Below the pieces are notes generated by a model. That model did not search any database and had not been told where the DNA came from. It saw only the letters and a program-made list of their open reading frames with translations. This document shows, one piece after another, positions 44,832-53,497 of a stretch of DNA of 64,000 nucleotides. Both the position numbers and the translations under genes were made by a program. Origin of the DNA: Halomonas icarae (GTDB lineage: Bacteria > Pseudomonadota > Gammaproteobacteria > Pseudomonadales > Halomonadaceae); contig NZ_WUTS01000001.1 of NCBI RefSeq assembly GCF_009901955.1, positions 1,461,666-1,525,665 on the forward strand, given 5' to 3'. Positions within the stretch are counted from its first letter, which is position 1; each line of letters begins with the position of its first letter.

Positions 44832-45812
44832 TTACACCTGGCGCGGATCGCGCAGGGTCTTGGCGTGGGTAAAGTAACCGCGCTGGCGCATCAGCTCGCG
44901 ACGCAGGTCCGGATGCGGCTTGAAGCGATCGCGACCATGCAGCCAGAAGTGGTTGTTGATCAGCAGGAAGCTGCCCACCGGATTGGGCACCGAGAGAATG
45001 CCCGGGCTGTTCTCCAGGGAGTCGGAGAGGTCGGTCAGCCAGTTGCCCTCCTCGAAGTCCCTGGGCTGCACGAACTGGTCGATATAGGACATGACCGGGC
45101 GACCTTCGCGGTCGACATCGAACACCGGGTGGAAGACGTCACGGGCCACGTTCTTGCTGGGTGGCGCCGTCCAGCGCATGGGGCGATGAGCCAGCGGGTG
45201 AGCAAAGAACCGCTCCAGCTCCTCCCAGTCGTCCAGGTGCAGCAGCAGGGAGTTGCCGCCCTCCATGTTCTGCTCGTCGATCTTCATCATCAGCACATAG
45301 TCGGTGTCCTGCTCGACGAAGGTGCCGTCATTGTGCAGCTCCATCACGCGATGCGGCTGGCGCAGGTAGCTGTCGGAGTTGTCGACGTTCTTGACCACGA
45401 AGCGCGCATAGTACTGCCCGCTCATGGCATCGAAGTTGGAACGTCCCATCAGGTGAGCCACGGCGGTGGCCAGCTTGACCATGTCATCGGCCTGCTCGAC
45501 ATCATCCAGACCTTCCGGCACCACCTGGAAGCCACCGGTGTCACGATCCACCAGGGTGTTGATCAGCACCGGCTGCAGGGTGTTGTCGCACAGGTCATCG
45601 AGAATCCTGGCGACCCGAAACCGCAGCATCGACTTGTACTCCAGCGCCTGCACCGGCCACTCGCTGACCGCCGCGAGGAAGGCCTCGACCACCTCGCGGG
45701 AAATGGTCAGCTGCAGCAGACGCGGGGACTGGGCAGAAGGTGCCAGGGTAAAGCCGCGGATATCGGCGGGCAGAGGCATGGCGATTTGGGGAAGCTGGCT
45801 CAGCACGGTCAT
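44832..45812 (-). CDS. glaH: Glutarate 2-hydroxylase
   Basis: Fe(II)/2-oxoglutarate dioxygenase (CsiD) turning glutarate into L-2-hydroxyglutarate. 326 residues. The iron triad His160, Asp162 (ELHNDGTF) and His292 (WLHGRDRF) is intact and carries the numbering of the E. coli enzyme. With LhgO it forms the glutarate hydroxylation route that ends lysine breakdown. GGAG precedes the ATG. The E. coli partners gabDTP and csiR are not here. Confidence 0.95.
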   Translation of the reverse strand: MTVLSQLPQIAMPLPADIRGFTLAPSAQSPRLLQLTISREVVEAFLAAVSEWPVQALEYKSMLRFRVARILDDLCDNTLQPVLINTLVDRDTGGFQVVPEGLDDVEQADDMVKLATAVAHLMGRSNFDAMSGQYYARFVVKNVDNSDSYLRQPHRVMELHNDGTFVEQDTDYVLMMKIDEQNMEGGNSLLLHLDDWEELERFFAHPLAHRPMRWTAPPSKNVARDVFHPVFDVDREGRPVMSYIDQFVQPRDFEEGNWLTDLSDSLENSPGILSVPNPVGSFLLINNHFWLHGRDRFKPHPDLRRELMRQRGYFTHAKTLRDPRQV

Positions 45813-45847
45813 GTCAGGGACTCCAGGGGATATCGGATTGCCCAGAC

Positions 45848-45876
45848 AAAATATCGATACTTTTCAATATCGTCAA
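45848..45876 (-). promoter_or_regulatory. Sigma70-like promoter of glaH-lhgO
   Basis: On the minus strand TTGACG (45876-45871) is separated by 17 bases from TATTTT (45853-45848). Transcription would begin about 30 bases before the glaH ATG. Two AATATCG direct repeats 17 bases apart overlap it and may bind a regulator. Confidence 0.5.
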
Positions 45877-45967
45877 CTGTATTTGTTTTTATAATTTTTA
45901 TTGAGGCGCGCCTGCTCGATCGTACGCTGTGACTTTCCCTGCCGATATCCGCCCCATGACACACAAG

Positions 45968-46057
45968 CAGGGCACACCAACAGGGCACACCAACAGGGCA
46001 CACCAACAGGGCACACCAACAGGGCACACCAACAGGGCACACCAACAGGGCACGCAA
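45968..46057. repeat. 13-bp tandem repeat, six perfect copies plus one degenerate
   Basis: Unit CAGGGCACACCAA repeats perfectly at 45968-46045, with a degenerate seventh copy at 46046-46057. The unit is not a multiple of three and is intergenic, so it is not coding. It lies about 95-185 bases upstream of the glaH promoter. Perfect identity implies recent slippage; copy number is probably variable between strains. Confidence 0.95.
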
Positions 46058-46136
46058 GCGGAACACACACGACATCGCCCCGCCACGGGGCCGAGGCGAA
46101 AAACAGACTTCAAAGGCCTACTCGTGCAGGAGGGCG

Positions 46137-47579
46137 TCAACGTCCCGAGTAGGGGTCACCGCCGGCCAGCTCACGCTGCATCATCCTGTCGCTGTAGGCG
46201 ACACCGTAGCGGACACGGGACCAGGCATAGAGGGCCAGGCCAAGCAGCATCCAGCCGGCGAAGAGCATCCACTCGACGGCCGACAGTGCCGAGGGGCTGC
46301 CCGGCAGATACATGGCGGAAAGCCCGAGGGAGAGCAGTACCGCCAGGGCCCCGACCAGCTTGCCGTGGCGTACCTTGAAGGGGCGCTCCATGTCGGGCTC
46401 GCGACGGCGCAGCACGACGAAGGAGAGCGAGACGAACAGATAGGCAATCACGATCCCGAGGCCGCCAGCCACCACCAGCCATACCAGTGCCGGACGGCCC
46501 AGGAAGGGTGCGATCGCCGAGAGCACCCCCATCACCAGGATGGCGTTGGTGGGCGTGCGATAGCGCGGATGCAGCTTGCCGAGCCAGGCCGGCAGCATGC
46601 CGGAGTGCGCCAGGGCGTAGATGGCACGCGAACCGCCGATATAGAAGGCATTCCAGCTGGTGATGATCCCCGCGATACCCGCCAGGATCATGAGATTGCC
46701 CGCCCAGGGCGCCTGAAAGACCGCCTGCATGGCGTCCGGTACCGCCAGCGAGCTCTCGCCCAGCGCCTCGGGGTCGAGCATCAGGGAGGTGCCAAGAATG
46801 ATGAAGGCATACCAGAACACCGCCAGGATCACCGAAATCATCAGCACTCGACCGATCTCGCGAAACGGCAGGTTGATCTCCTCGGCGGCCTGGGGAATCA
46901 CGTCGAAGCCGACGAACATGAACGGCACCATGATGATCACCGTCATGATGCCGCCCATCACGCCCTGCTCGACGCTGAACAGCGGCTGCATGGTATCGCT
47001 GCTGCCCTGGAACAGGGCCCCGGTAATGAACATCACGCCTACTGCCAGGATCAACAGGGTCACCACCTTCTGGACCAGTGCCGCGGTGCGCACGCCGACA
47101 TAGTTGATCCACATCATCAGCAGCGAGCCGATGACACCGACCGCCACCCAGGTGGCCTTCACTTCCCAGCCGGCGATGGTCCACAGGTGCCCTACCGCGT
47201 AGCCGGGAAACAGGTGCTCCACCACGGTGGGTAGCGCCACGGCCTCGAAGGAGACCACGCTGACATAGCCCAGGGTGATCGCCCAGGTGCACAGGAAGGA
47301 GGCGAAGTGGCCAAGGGCGCGATAACTATAGACGTGCTCGCCACCGACCTGGGGCATCGCCGAGGCCAGCTCGGCGTAGGTCAGGCCCACCAGCACGATG
47401 ATCAACCCGCCCAGCAGGAAGGCGGTGATCGCCCCCAGGCTGCCGGCCGACTGGATCCAGCTGCCGGTCAGCACGATCCAACCCCAGCCGATCATGGCCC
47501 CGAAGGCCAGGGCGAGAACGTCCTTGCGAGCCAGCACACGCGAGAGCTGGCCCTGAGAGGTCTCGACATCTTGAGTCAT
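46137..47579 (-). CDS. APC-family amino acid permease
   Basis: A 480-residue, 12-TM amino acid/polyamine permease. DVLALAFGAMIGWGWIVLTG is the TM1 substrate-backbone-binding motif of APC carriers, and GFDVIPQAAEEINLPFREIG is the TM6 region. Substrate unknown. GAGGA precedes the ATG. It ends just beyond the 13-bp repeat, upstream of the glutarate genes, so import of a lysine-route precursor is a guess only. Confidence 0.88.
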   Translation of the reverse strand: MTQDVETSQGQLSRVLARKDVLALAFGAMIGWGWIVLTGSWIQSAGSLGAITAFLLGGLIIVLVGLTYAELASAMPQVGGEHVYSYRALGHFASFLCTWAITLGYVSVVSFEAVALPTVVEHLFPGYAVGHLWTIAGWEVKATWVAVGVIGSLLMMWINYVGVRTAALVQKVVTLLILAVGVMFITGALFQGSSDTMQPLFSVEQGVMGGIMTVIIMVPFMFVGFDVIPQAAEEINLPFREIGRVLMISVILAVFWYAFIILGTSLMLDPEALGESSLAVPDAMQAVFQAPWAGNLMILAGIAGIITSWNAFYIGGSRAIYALAHSGMLPAWLGKLHPRYRTPTNAILVMGVLSAIAPFLGRPALVWLVVAGGLGIVIAYLFVSLSFVVLRRREPDMERPFKVRHGKLVGALAVLLSLGLSAMYLPGSPSALSAVEWMLFAGWMLLGLALYAWSRVRYGVAYSDRMMQRELAGGDPYSGR

Positions 47580-47804
47580 GGGGATCCTCGAAAATTATCG
47601 TTTTAAGGAAAAAATTCTGTTTTGAATTAACGTCGACAAAATAGAGAAGCCCACGGCTCACAGCAATAGTCGTGCCACATACCTGGGGTAGACATTCGTC
47701 GACAGTTCCCCACTACCCCCCACCAAAGCCGTAGGCAATCGCCACTGGAAAAAACGGCAACGAGTCGCCATAGTGTCTCTGTCGCAACCGCCTAATGGAG
47801 CATC

Positions 47805-48083
47805 ATGAGCACGGCACGACAGTCCCGACCCGCGGAACTCCTGGACCCTCCGCGAAGCAGCCCTGACCTCGATGTCAGGGACCTGGAACAACGTACACGC
47901 CTCATGCGCATCGTGACCCGGCTGATCGCCGTGTCAGACCTCGGCAGCCGCGAGATCGCACGCCGCGCCGGGCTACCGATGCAGAAAATCAGCGACCTCC
48001 TGGCGGGGAAGCTGGAGCACCTCTCGATCGATGAGCTACGCCTCGTCCACCGCACGGTGGCTGAGCAGGGGGCTACCCACTGA
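47805..48083 (+). CDS. Small XRE-like helix-turn-helix protein
   Basis: A 92-residue protein with a predicted HTH in LGSREIARRAGLPMQKISDLLAGKLEHLS (about 46-74), resembling XRE-type antitoxin or COG5606 regulators. No toxin gene sits next to it. It is followed by a strong terminator and lies upstream of the ttrBCA-like operon, so a regulatory link is possible but not shown. Start choice is by position of the ATG only. Confidence 0.65.
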   Translation: MSTARQSRPAELLDPPRSSPDLDVRDLEQRTRLMRIVTRLIAVSDLGSREIARRAGLPMQKISDLLAGKLEHLSIDELRLVHRTVAEQGATH

Positions 48084-48115
48084 CGACGCGATCGATGACC
48101 CTCCCCCGAACAGCG

Positions 48116-48144
48116 AACGCCCTGCCCTGAGCAGGGCGTTTTTT
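48116..48144 (+). terminator. Intrinsic terminator after the small HTH gene
   Basis: A 10-bp perfect stem (48116-48125 with 48131-48140, loop 5) followed by a run of T. Confidence 0.9.
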
Positions 48145-48185
48145 ATGGCTGGCATTTCAAAATAAAGTCTATATCTATCAATATT

Positions 48186-48200
48186 TTAATGAATCATTAA
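48186..48200. promoter_or_regulatory. TTAATGA-A-TCATTAA palindrome upstream of ttrB
   Basis: A perfect 15-base dyad (7-bp arms, one central base) 30 bases before the FNR-like site. Probably an operator for an unidentified regulator. Confidence 0.45.
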
Positions 48201-48229
48201 GCCAAAATTAATCGCCTGCTAATAAAACC

Positions 48230-48243
48230 TTGACCGACATCAA
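48230..48243. promoter_or_regulatory. FNR/Anr-like box before ttrB
   Basis: TTGAC-CGAC-ATCAA differs by one base from the FNR consensus TTGAT-N4-ATCAA. It lies 93 bases before the ttrB start, suiting an activator site at about -41.5 with a 5-prime leader of some 60 bases. This supports anaerobic induction. Confidence 0.6.
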
Positions 48244-48336
48244 GCGCCTCGACCTTGGTCGCCGGTAGCCTAGTGGTATCAGCCTTCCCCTTGTTCATAC
48301 GGAAGCTCCCGCTCACCACAGGCTGCCGGAGGCGCC

Positions 48337-49113
48337 ATGGACCCCATACGCCGCACCCTTCTCGGCCAACTGGCCCGCTTGAGTGCGGGGGCCGCTCTGA
48401 TCCCGCTCGCAGGCGTCGCCAACGCCGGCATCAACGACCAGCCACCGCGGCGCGAAGGCGACCCCACCAAGCGCTACGGCATGCTGATTGATCTGCGCCA
48501 GTGCATCGGCTGCCAGGCCTGTACCGTGTCGTGCCATATCGAGAATGCCGCTCCACTGGGCAACTTCCGCACCGTGGTGTCGCAGTTCGAAGTGGAGGAG
48601 CAAGGCAGCGGAGAGGTAGCGACCTTCATGCTGCCCCGCCTCTGCAACCATTGCGAGAACCCGCCCTGCGTGCCGGTCTGCCCGGTGCAGGCCACCTACC
48701 AGCGCCAGGACGGCATCGTGGTGGTCGACAGCGACCGCTGCGTCGGTTGCGCCTACTGCGTCAACGCCTGCCCCTACGACGCCCGCTTCATCAACGAGCA
48801 GACCCAGACCGCCGACAAGTGCACCTTCTGCGCCCACCGCCTGGAAGCCGGCCTGCTGCCGGCCTGCGTGGAGTCCTGCGTGGGCGGCGCGCGGATCATC
48901 GGCGACATGCGAGACCCCGACAGCGAAATCAGCCGCCTGATCGAGAAGCACCGCGAGCAGCTGATGGTGCTGCAACCGGAAAGGAACACCCTGCCGCAGG
49001 TTTTCTACCTGGGCATGGACGAGCGCTTCACCACTCGCCCCCAGGCCGAGGCGGGCATCTGGGATGTGCTGGGAATGGATGGCAAGGAGGTGGGCTATGA
49101 GTTTGGTCACTGA
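48337..49113 (+). CDS. ttrB: Molybdoenzyme iron-sulfur subunit, TtrB-like
   Basis: A 258-residue electron-transfer subunit. The N terminus IRRTLLGQLARLSAGAAL is a Tat signal with twin Arg. Sixteen Cys in four ferredoxin groups: CIGCQACTVSCH, CNHCENPPCVPVC, CVGCAYCVNAC and CTFCAHRLEAGLLPACVESC. Matches TtrB of tetrathionate reductase more than generic DmsB. First in a B-C-A operon. The electron acceptor of the complex is inferred from TtrA. Confidence 0.88.
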   Translation: MDPIRRTLLGQLARLSAGAALIPLAGVANAGINDQPPRREGDPTKRYGMLIDLRQCIGCQACTVSCHIENAAPLGNFRTVVSQFEVEEQGSGEVATFMLPRLCNHCENPPCVPVCPVQATYQRQDGIVVVDSDRCVGCAYCVNACPYDARFINEQTQTADKCTFCAHRLEAGLLPACVESCVGGARIIGDMRDPDSEISRLIEKHREQLMVLQPERNTLPQVFYLGMDERFTTRPQAEAGIWDVLGMDGKEVGYEFGH

Positions 49114-50278
49114 AGTCGTCGTGCCGCGCTACGGCATCGCCTGGTATCCCTGGGCGGTCCAGTATTTCTTCCTGATCGCCCTCTCCTACTCGACGCTATG
49201 GCTGGCCGCCCCGGGGCTGATCCTGGGCAAGCAGGCGTGGATGACCACCGCACGCATCGCGCTGCTGGCCTGTGTCTCCACCACCCTGGTGGCCCCCGTT
49301 GCCCTGCTGGCCGATCTGCACCAGCCGCTGCGCTTCTGGCACTTCTACGCCCACCCGACACCCTGGTCGTGGATGTCGCTCGGCAGTTTCCTGCTGCCGA
49401 TATATCTTGGTGCCGTGGTGCTGCTGGCCTGGCTGGCCTGGCGTCCTGCCCTCAAGGCACGCAGCCACCAGAACGATGGCTGGTTCTCCCGCGTGGCAGG
49501 ATGGCTGGCCTGGGGCGAGTGGCAGGCGCCGCGTGCGGTGCTCGCACTCGTCGGCGCAGGAGCACTGGTCGCCTCGCTGGGTATCATGCTCTACACCGGG
49601 TTCGAGGTGGCCATCGTCAAGGGGCGTCCGCTGTGGAACACCAACTGGCTGCCGCCGATGTTCGTCGCCACCGGCGTGATCGGCGGCTGTGGCCTGATTC
49701 TGGTGCTCAACCGCATCACATCCATCCGTCATCCTGACACCAACCGCCAGATGCTTGCCATCCTGGTCGGCGCCTGCGTGGTCACCGGTTTCATCGCCCT
49801 GACCTGGTTCCTCGACGGCGTCAACGCCGTCTCGGGTTCGGTGGCCGCCGCGCTGGATTCGGTCAGCCAGAGCGCCGCCTGGCGCAGCACCGCCATCGAA
49901 GGCGGCATCGCCGGTGGACTGCTGGCCACCCTGGCCTTCGTCATGCGCCGCTCACCGGCGCGCCGCAAGGCCATGGGCTGGATTCTCGGCCTGCTGGCCC
50001 TGCACGTCGCCTGGATGTTCCGCTGGGTGGTGCTGATGAACGTCCAGACCGTGGCCCGCAACAGCGCCGGCTTCCACGACTATCACGTCGCCTTCGGCTC
50101 CTACGGCCTGCTCGGCATCATTGGCATCTTCGGCCTGTGGCTGACTGCCGTAATGCTGATCGACCTGTTCGTGCCCTGGCGCGAGGCCTCCAGCGATCCG
50201 CAGGCAGAGCCTGTCGCCACCGCGCCCGAGGCCACTTCCATCTCCGCATCATTTGAAGGAGCCCCCAGCCATGGATAA
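49097..50278 (+). CDS. ttrC: NrfD-family quinol-oxidising membrane subunit, TtrC-like
   Basis: A 393-residue membrane protein with about nine TM segments of the NrfD/PsrC type; it anchors the complex and oxidises quinol. The ATG at 49097, inside the end of ttrB, has AAGGAGG upstream, giving a 17-base overlap and coupling. It overlaps ttrA by 8 bases. Confidence 0.87.
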   Translation: MSLVTEVVVPRYGIAWYPWAVQYFFLIALSYSTLWLAAPGLILGKQAWMTTARIALLACVSTTLVAPVALLADLHQPLRFWHFYAHPTPWSWMSLGSFLLPIYLGAVVLLAWLAWRPALKARSHQNDGWFSRVAGWLAWGEWQAPRAVLALVGAGALVASLGIMLYTGFEVAIVKGRPLWNTNWLPPMFVATGVIGGCGLILVLNRITSIRHPDTNRQMLAILVGACVVTGFIALTWFLDGVNAVSGSVAAALDSVSQSAAWRSTAIEGGIAGGLLATLAFVMRRSPARRKAMGWILGLLALHVAWMFRWVVLMNVQTVARNSAGFHDYHVAFGSYGLLGIIGIFGLWLTAVMLIDLFVPWREASSDPQAEPVATAPEATSISASFEGAPSHG

Positions 50279-53200
50279 GTCACGTCGTCGCCTGCTCAAG
50301 GGTGCCGTCGCCGCCGGCGGCGCGGCCACCTTCGCCGCCGGCTACTCCGGCCCGCTGGCCAAGATGGCCAAGGGGGTGACCGGCAGCGCCGGCGAGAAGC
50401 CGGATCATCACATCTACGGCAACGCCCTGGCGCCGGAGTACCGGGTCGACCTGGAAAGCGGTGAACTGACGCTGAACCCCGATCAGCGCACCGCCTTCAC
50501 CGTCTGCTACGGCTGCACCACCAAGTGTGGCGTGCGGGTGCGTCTCGACAACGAGAGCGACGAGGTACTGCGTACCATCGGCAACCCCTATCACCCGCTC
50601 TCCTCCGACCCGCACCTGCCGATGCACACCCCGGTGGTTGATGCGCTGAAGAGCGTCAGCGCCTATCAGGAGCAGGGCCTGGCCGGACGCTCGACCGCCT
50701 GCGCCCGGGGCAACGCCATGATTGCCCAGATGACCGGCCCCCACCGAGTCACCGACTGCCTCAAGCGGGTCGGCGGCCGTGGCGAGCGGCGCTGGGAGCG
50801 CATTTCCTTCGAGCGCCTGATCGAGGAGGTCTGCGAGGGGGGTGATCTGTTCAGTGAGGGCCACGTTGACGGCCTGCGTGCCATCCACAACCATGACGAG
50901 CTGATCGACCCGGACAACCCCGAATACGGCCCCAGGGCCAATCAGCTGCTGATGATGGAGGCCACCGACTACGGCCGCTCGGCGCTGCTCAAGCGCTTCG
51001 CCTTCAACGCCTTCGGCACCCGCAACTACGGCCATCACGGCTCCTACTGCGGCCTGGCGTTTCGCATGGGCTCCGGCGCACTGATGGACGACCTGGCCAA
51101 GAACGCGCACGTCAAGCCGGACTACACCAACGCCAGGTTTGCCCTGTTCATCGGCACCGCCCCCAGCCAGGCGGGCAATCCCTTCAAGCGCCAGGGCCGG
51201 CTGCTGGCCGAGGCGCGCGCCACCGGCAGCCTGGACTATATCGTCATCGACCCGGGCCTCAACGCGGCGGCATCACACGCCGCCGGCGAGCGCAGCCGCT
51301 GGGTGCCGATTCGTCCGGCCAGTGACACCGCCTTCGCCATGGCCATGATCCAGTGGCTGATCGAGCATGAGGCCTACGCCGCCGACTATCTGGCCATCCC
51401 CAGCCCTCAGGCCGCCGAAGCGGCCGACGAGAGCGGCCATACCAACGCCACTCACCTGGTGATCGAGACCGACGGCCATCCGCGCCAGGGTCACTTCCTG
51501 CGCCTCTCCGACCTGGGCCGGGCCGAGGCCGACAGCGATGTCGACGACCTGCTGGTGGTGGACGCCGACGGCGAGCTCAGGCCCAGCGCCGAGGTGCGGA
51601 GGGCGATGCTGTTCGTCGAGCGTGACATCGAGGGCCCGGATGGCACTCTCCGGGTCAAGAGCAGCCTGACCAAGCTGCGCGAAGCGGCCAACGAGTACAC
51701 TCTGGAGGAGTACGCCGAACATTGCGGCATTGATGCCCGCCTCATTCAGCGTATCGCCGAGCGCTTCGCCGCCTACGGCCGTGACGCCGTGGTCGACACT
51801 CACGGCGGCATGATGAATGCCACCGGCTTCTACGGCGCCTACGGCATCATGATGCTCAATCTGCTGGCGGGCAGCTTCAACCGTCAGGGCGGCGCCGCCC
51901 TGGGCGGTGGCAAGTTCAACGGCACCGGCAGCGGCCCGCGCTATGACCTGTCGGACTTTCCCGGCAAGCGCGGCCCCCGGGGCGTGTTCGTGTCGCGCAG
52001 CCGCTTTGCCTACGAGAGCACCTCGGAATACAAGCGCAAGGTGGCAGCCGGCGAGAACCCCTATCCGGCCAAGGCACCGTGGCGCTCGCTGGCACCGCCC
52101 ATTCTCACCGAGCAGCTTTCCTCGGCGCTGGATGGCTACCCCTACAGGATCAAGGCGGTGATCGGCTGCATGGCCAACCCCCTCTACGGTCAGGCCGGTC
52201 TCGAGAGCACCATCGGAGAAAAGCTCAAGGATCCTCGCAACCTGGGGCTTTACGTGGCCATCGACGGTTTCATCAACGAGACCAACCGCTATGCCGACTA
52301 CATCGTGCCGGATTCGGTGATGTACGAGGTATGGGGGTTCACCGGCGCCTGGAGCGGCACCCTGACCAGGATGACCACCGCCTGCTGGCCCATCGTCGAG
52401 CCGCGTCAGCAGAAGACCGCGGAGGGTGAGCCGGTCAGCATGGAGAGTTTCTTCATCGCCACGGCCAAGCGGCTGGGACTGCCCGGTTTCGGCGACGAAG
52501 CCATTCCCGGCGCCGACGGCAAGCTGTATCCGCTCAACCGCGCCGAGGACTTCTTCCTGCGCGCGGCGGCCAATATTGCCTACCAGGGCGAACCGCTGCC
52601 CGCGGCGAGCGACAGCGATATTCGGCATGGCGGCATCGAGCCGCTGCTCGGCAAGCTCGAGCGCACCCTGCCGGAAAACGAACGCGGCCCGGTGGCCTAT
52701 CTCTACGCCCGGGGCGGACGTTTCGAGGAGCACAGCGCCGCCTACAAGGGTAACAAGAAGCTTGGCCACGCCTGGTCACGGCCGCTGTGTGTCTACAACC
52801 CCAGGGTGGGTACCGCCATCAACAGCCAGACCGGCAAGCGCCTGGCCGGCACCCCCCGCTTCCAGAAGGCCGAGATGGCCGACGGGCGCCTGATGCGCGA
52901 GGTCTACCCCGAGGAGGAGTGGCCGCTGCTGGCGTTCTCCTACAAGTCCAACGTCATGAATTCCTACGCCATCGGCCTGGAGCGCCTGCGCATGATCAAG
53001 CCCTACAACCCGGTGCTGCTGCATACCGAGGACGCGGCTCGTCACGGTATCCAGCATGGCGATACGGTGCGCATCGAAAGTCCCGGCGGCACCCTGACCG
53101 CCCTCGCGCTGGTCAGCGACGGCGTGATGAAGGGAGCCCTGGGCATCGAGCACAGCTACGGCCACACCGAGCTGGGCGCCAGCCAGCACCTCATCGACGG

Positions 53201-53363
53201 TGAAGCCTTCTCCGGCAATGAGTGGGTCGGCGCCGGCGTCAACATCAACGACCTGGGCTTCGCCGACCCGACTCGCCAGGTCGCCGGCACCTGGCTCGAG
53301 GGCGTCAGCGGTGCCTCCGTGCGTCAGGGCCTGCCGATTCGGGTTTCCCGTATCGAGGCCTGA
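50271..53363 (+). CDS. ttrA: Molybdopterin oxidoreductase catalytic subunit, TtrA-like
   Basis: A 1030-residue periplasmic catalytic subunit; Salmonella TtrA is of similar size. Tat motif SRRRLLK at 4-10. The N-terminal iron-sulfur region has CYGCTTKCGVRVRLDNESDE and GRSTACARGNAM. HHGSYCGLAFRMGSG carries the Cys likely to ligate Mo. Large Mo-bis-MGD domains follow, with C-terminal VRIESPGGTLTALALV. TtrA-type enzymes reduce tetrathionate, but related branches act on arsenate or selenate, so the acceptor is open. Last gene of the operon, followed by two hairpins. Confidence 0.85.
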   Translation: MDKSRRRLLKGAVAAGGAATFAAGYSGPLAKMAKGVTGSAGEKPDHHIYGNALAPEYRVDLESGELTLNPDQRTAFTVCYGCTTKCGVRVRLDNESDEVLRTIGNPYHPLSSDPHLPMHTPVVDALKSVSAYQEQGLAGRSTACARGNAMIAQMTGPHRVTDCLKRVGGRGERRWERISFERLIEEVCEGGDLFSEGHVDGLRAIHNHDELIDPDNPEYGPRANQLLMMEATDYGRSALLKRFAFNAFGTRNYGHHGSYCGLAFRMGSGALMDDLAKNAHVKPDYTNARFALFIGTAPSQAGNPFKRQGRLLAEARATGSLDYIVIDPGLNAAASHAAGERSRWVPIRPASDTAFAMAMIQWLIEHEAYAADYLAIPSPQAAEAADESGHTNATHLVIETDGHPRQGHFLRLSDLGRAEADSDVDDLLVVDADGELRPSAEVRRAMLFVERDIEGPDGTLRVKSSLTKLREAANEYTLEEYAEHCGIDARLIQRIAERFAAYGRDAVVDTHGGMMNATGFYGAYGIMMLNLLAGSFNRQGGAALGGGKFNGTGSGPRYDLSDFPGKRGPRGVFVSRSRFAYESTSEYKRKVAAGENPYPAKAPWRSLAPPILTEQLSSALDGYPYRIKAVIGCMANPLYGQAGLESTIGEKLKDPRNLGLYVAIDGFINETNRYADYIVPDSVMYEVWGFTGAWSGTLTRMTTACWPIVEPRQQKTAEGEPVSMESFFIATAKRLGLPGFGDEAIPGADGKLYPLNRAEDFFLRAAANIAYQGEPLPAASDSDIRHGGIEPLLGKLERTLPENERGPVAYLYARGGRFEEHSAAYKGNKKLGHAWSRPLCVYNPRVGTAINSQTGKRLAGTPRFQKAEMADGRLMREVYPEEEWPLLAFSYKSNVMNSYAIGLERLRMIKPYNPVLLHTEDAARHGIQHGDTVRIESPGGTLTALALVSDGVMKGALGIEHSYGHTELGASQHLIDGEAFSGNEWVGAGVNINDLGFADPTRQVAGTWLEGVSGASVRQGLPIRVSRIEA

Positions 53364-53366
53364 GGA

Positions 53367-53457
53367 ACGGCGCTTCACCCTTTCCGAGAGTGAAGCGCCG
53401 TCCCATCCTCTCGACCCGATAGCCGGGCGCACCAACATCGGACGCCCGGTGTTTTTT
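53367..53457 (+). terminator. Double hairpin terminator after ttrA
   Basis: A 12-bp perfect stem (53367-53378 with 53390-53401), then a second 7-bp stem (53423-53429 with 53443-53449) followed by T-G-TTTTTT ending at 53457. The second is a good intrinsic terminator; the first may be an RNA-stabilising 3-prime structure. Confidence 0.7.
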
Positions 53458-53497
53458 GGTATCATGGCGACGGACCATTTCCGACCGGGATCCCCCC

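Larger units (their letters stand above)
45813..46136. other. 324-base gap upstream of glaH with a tandem repeat
   Basis: It holds the glaH promoter (45848-45876), an A+T-rich tract to about 45902, and six perfect plus one degenerate copy of a 13-bp repeat. No coding potential that I trust: all frames through the repeat are low-complexity. Confidence 0.75.

Noticed and set aside
45968..46057. CRISPR-like array
   Set aside because: Units abut directly without spacers and are only 13 bases.
45873..46140. Cys-rich minus-strand open frames across the 13-bp repeat
   Set aside because: Translation of a non-triplet repeat in all frames; no start signal.
48262..48283. tRNA-like D-arm sequence GTAGCCTAGTGGTATCAG
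   Set aside because: No anticodon arm, T-arm or acceptor pairing follows.
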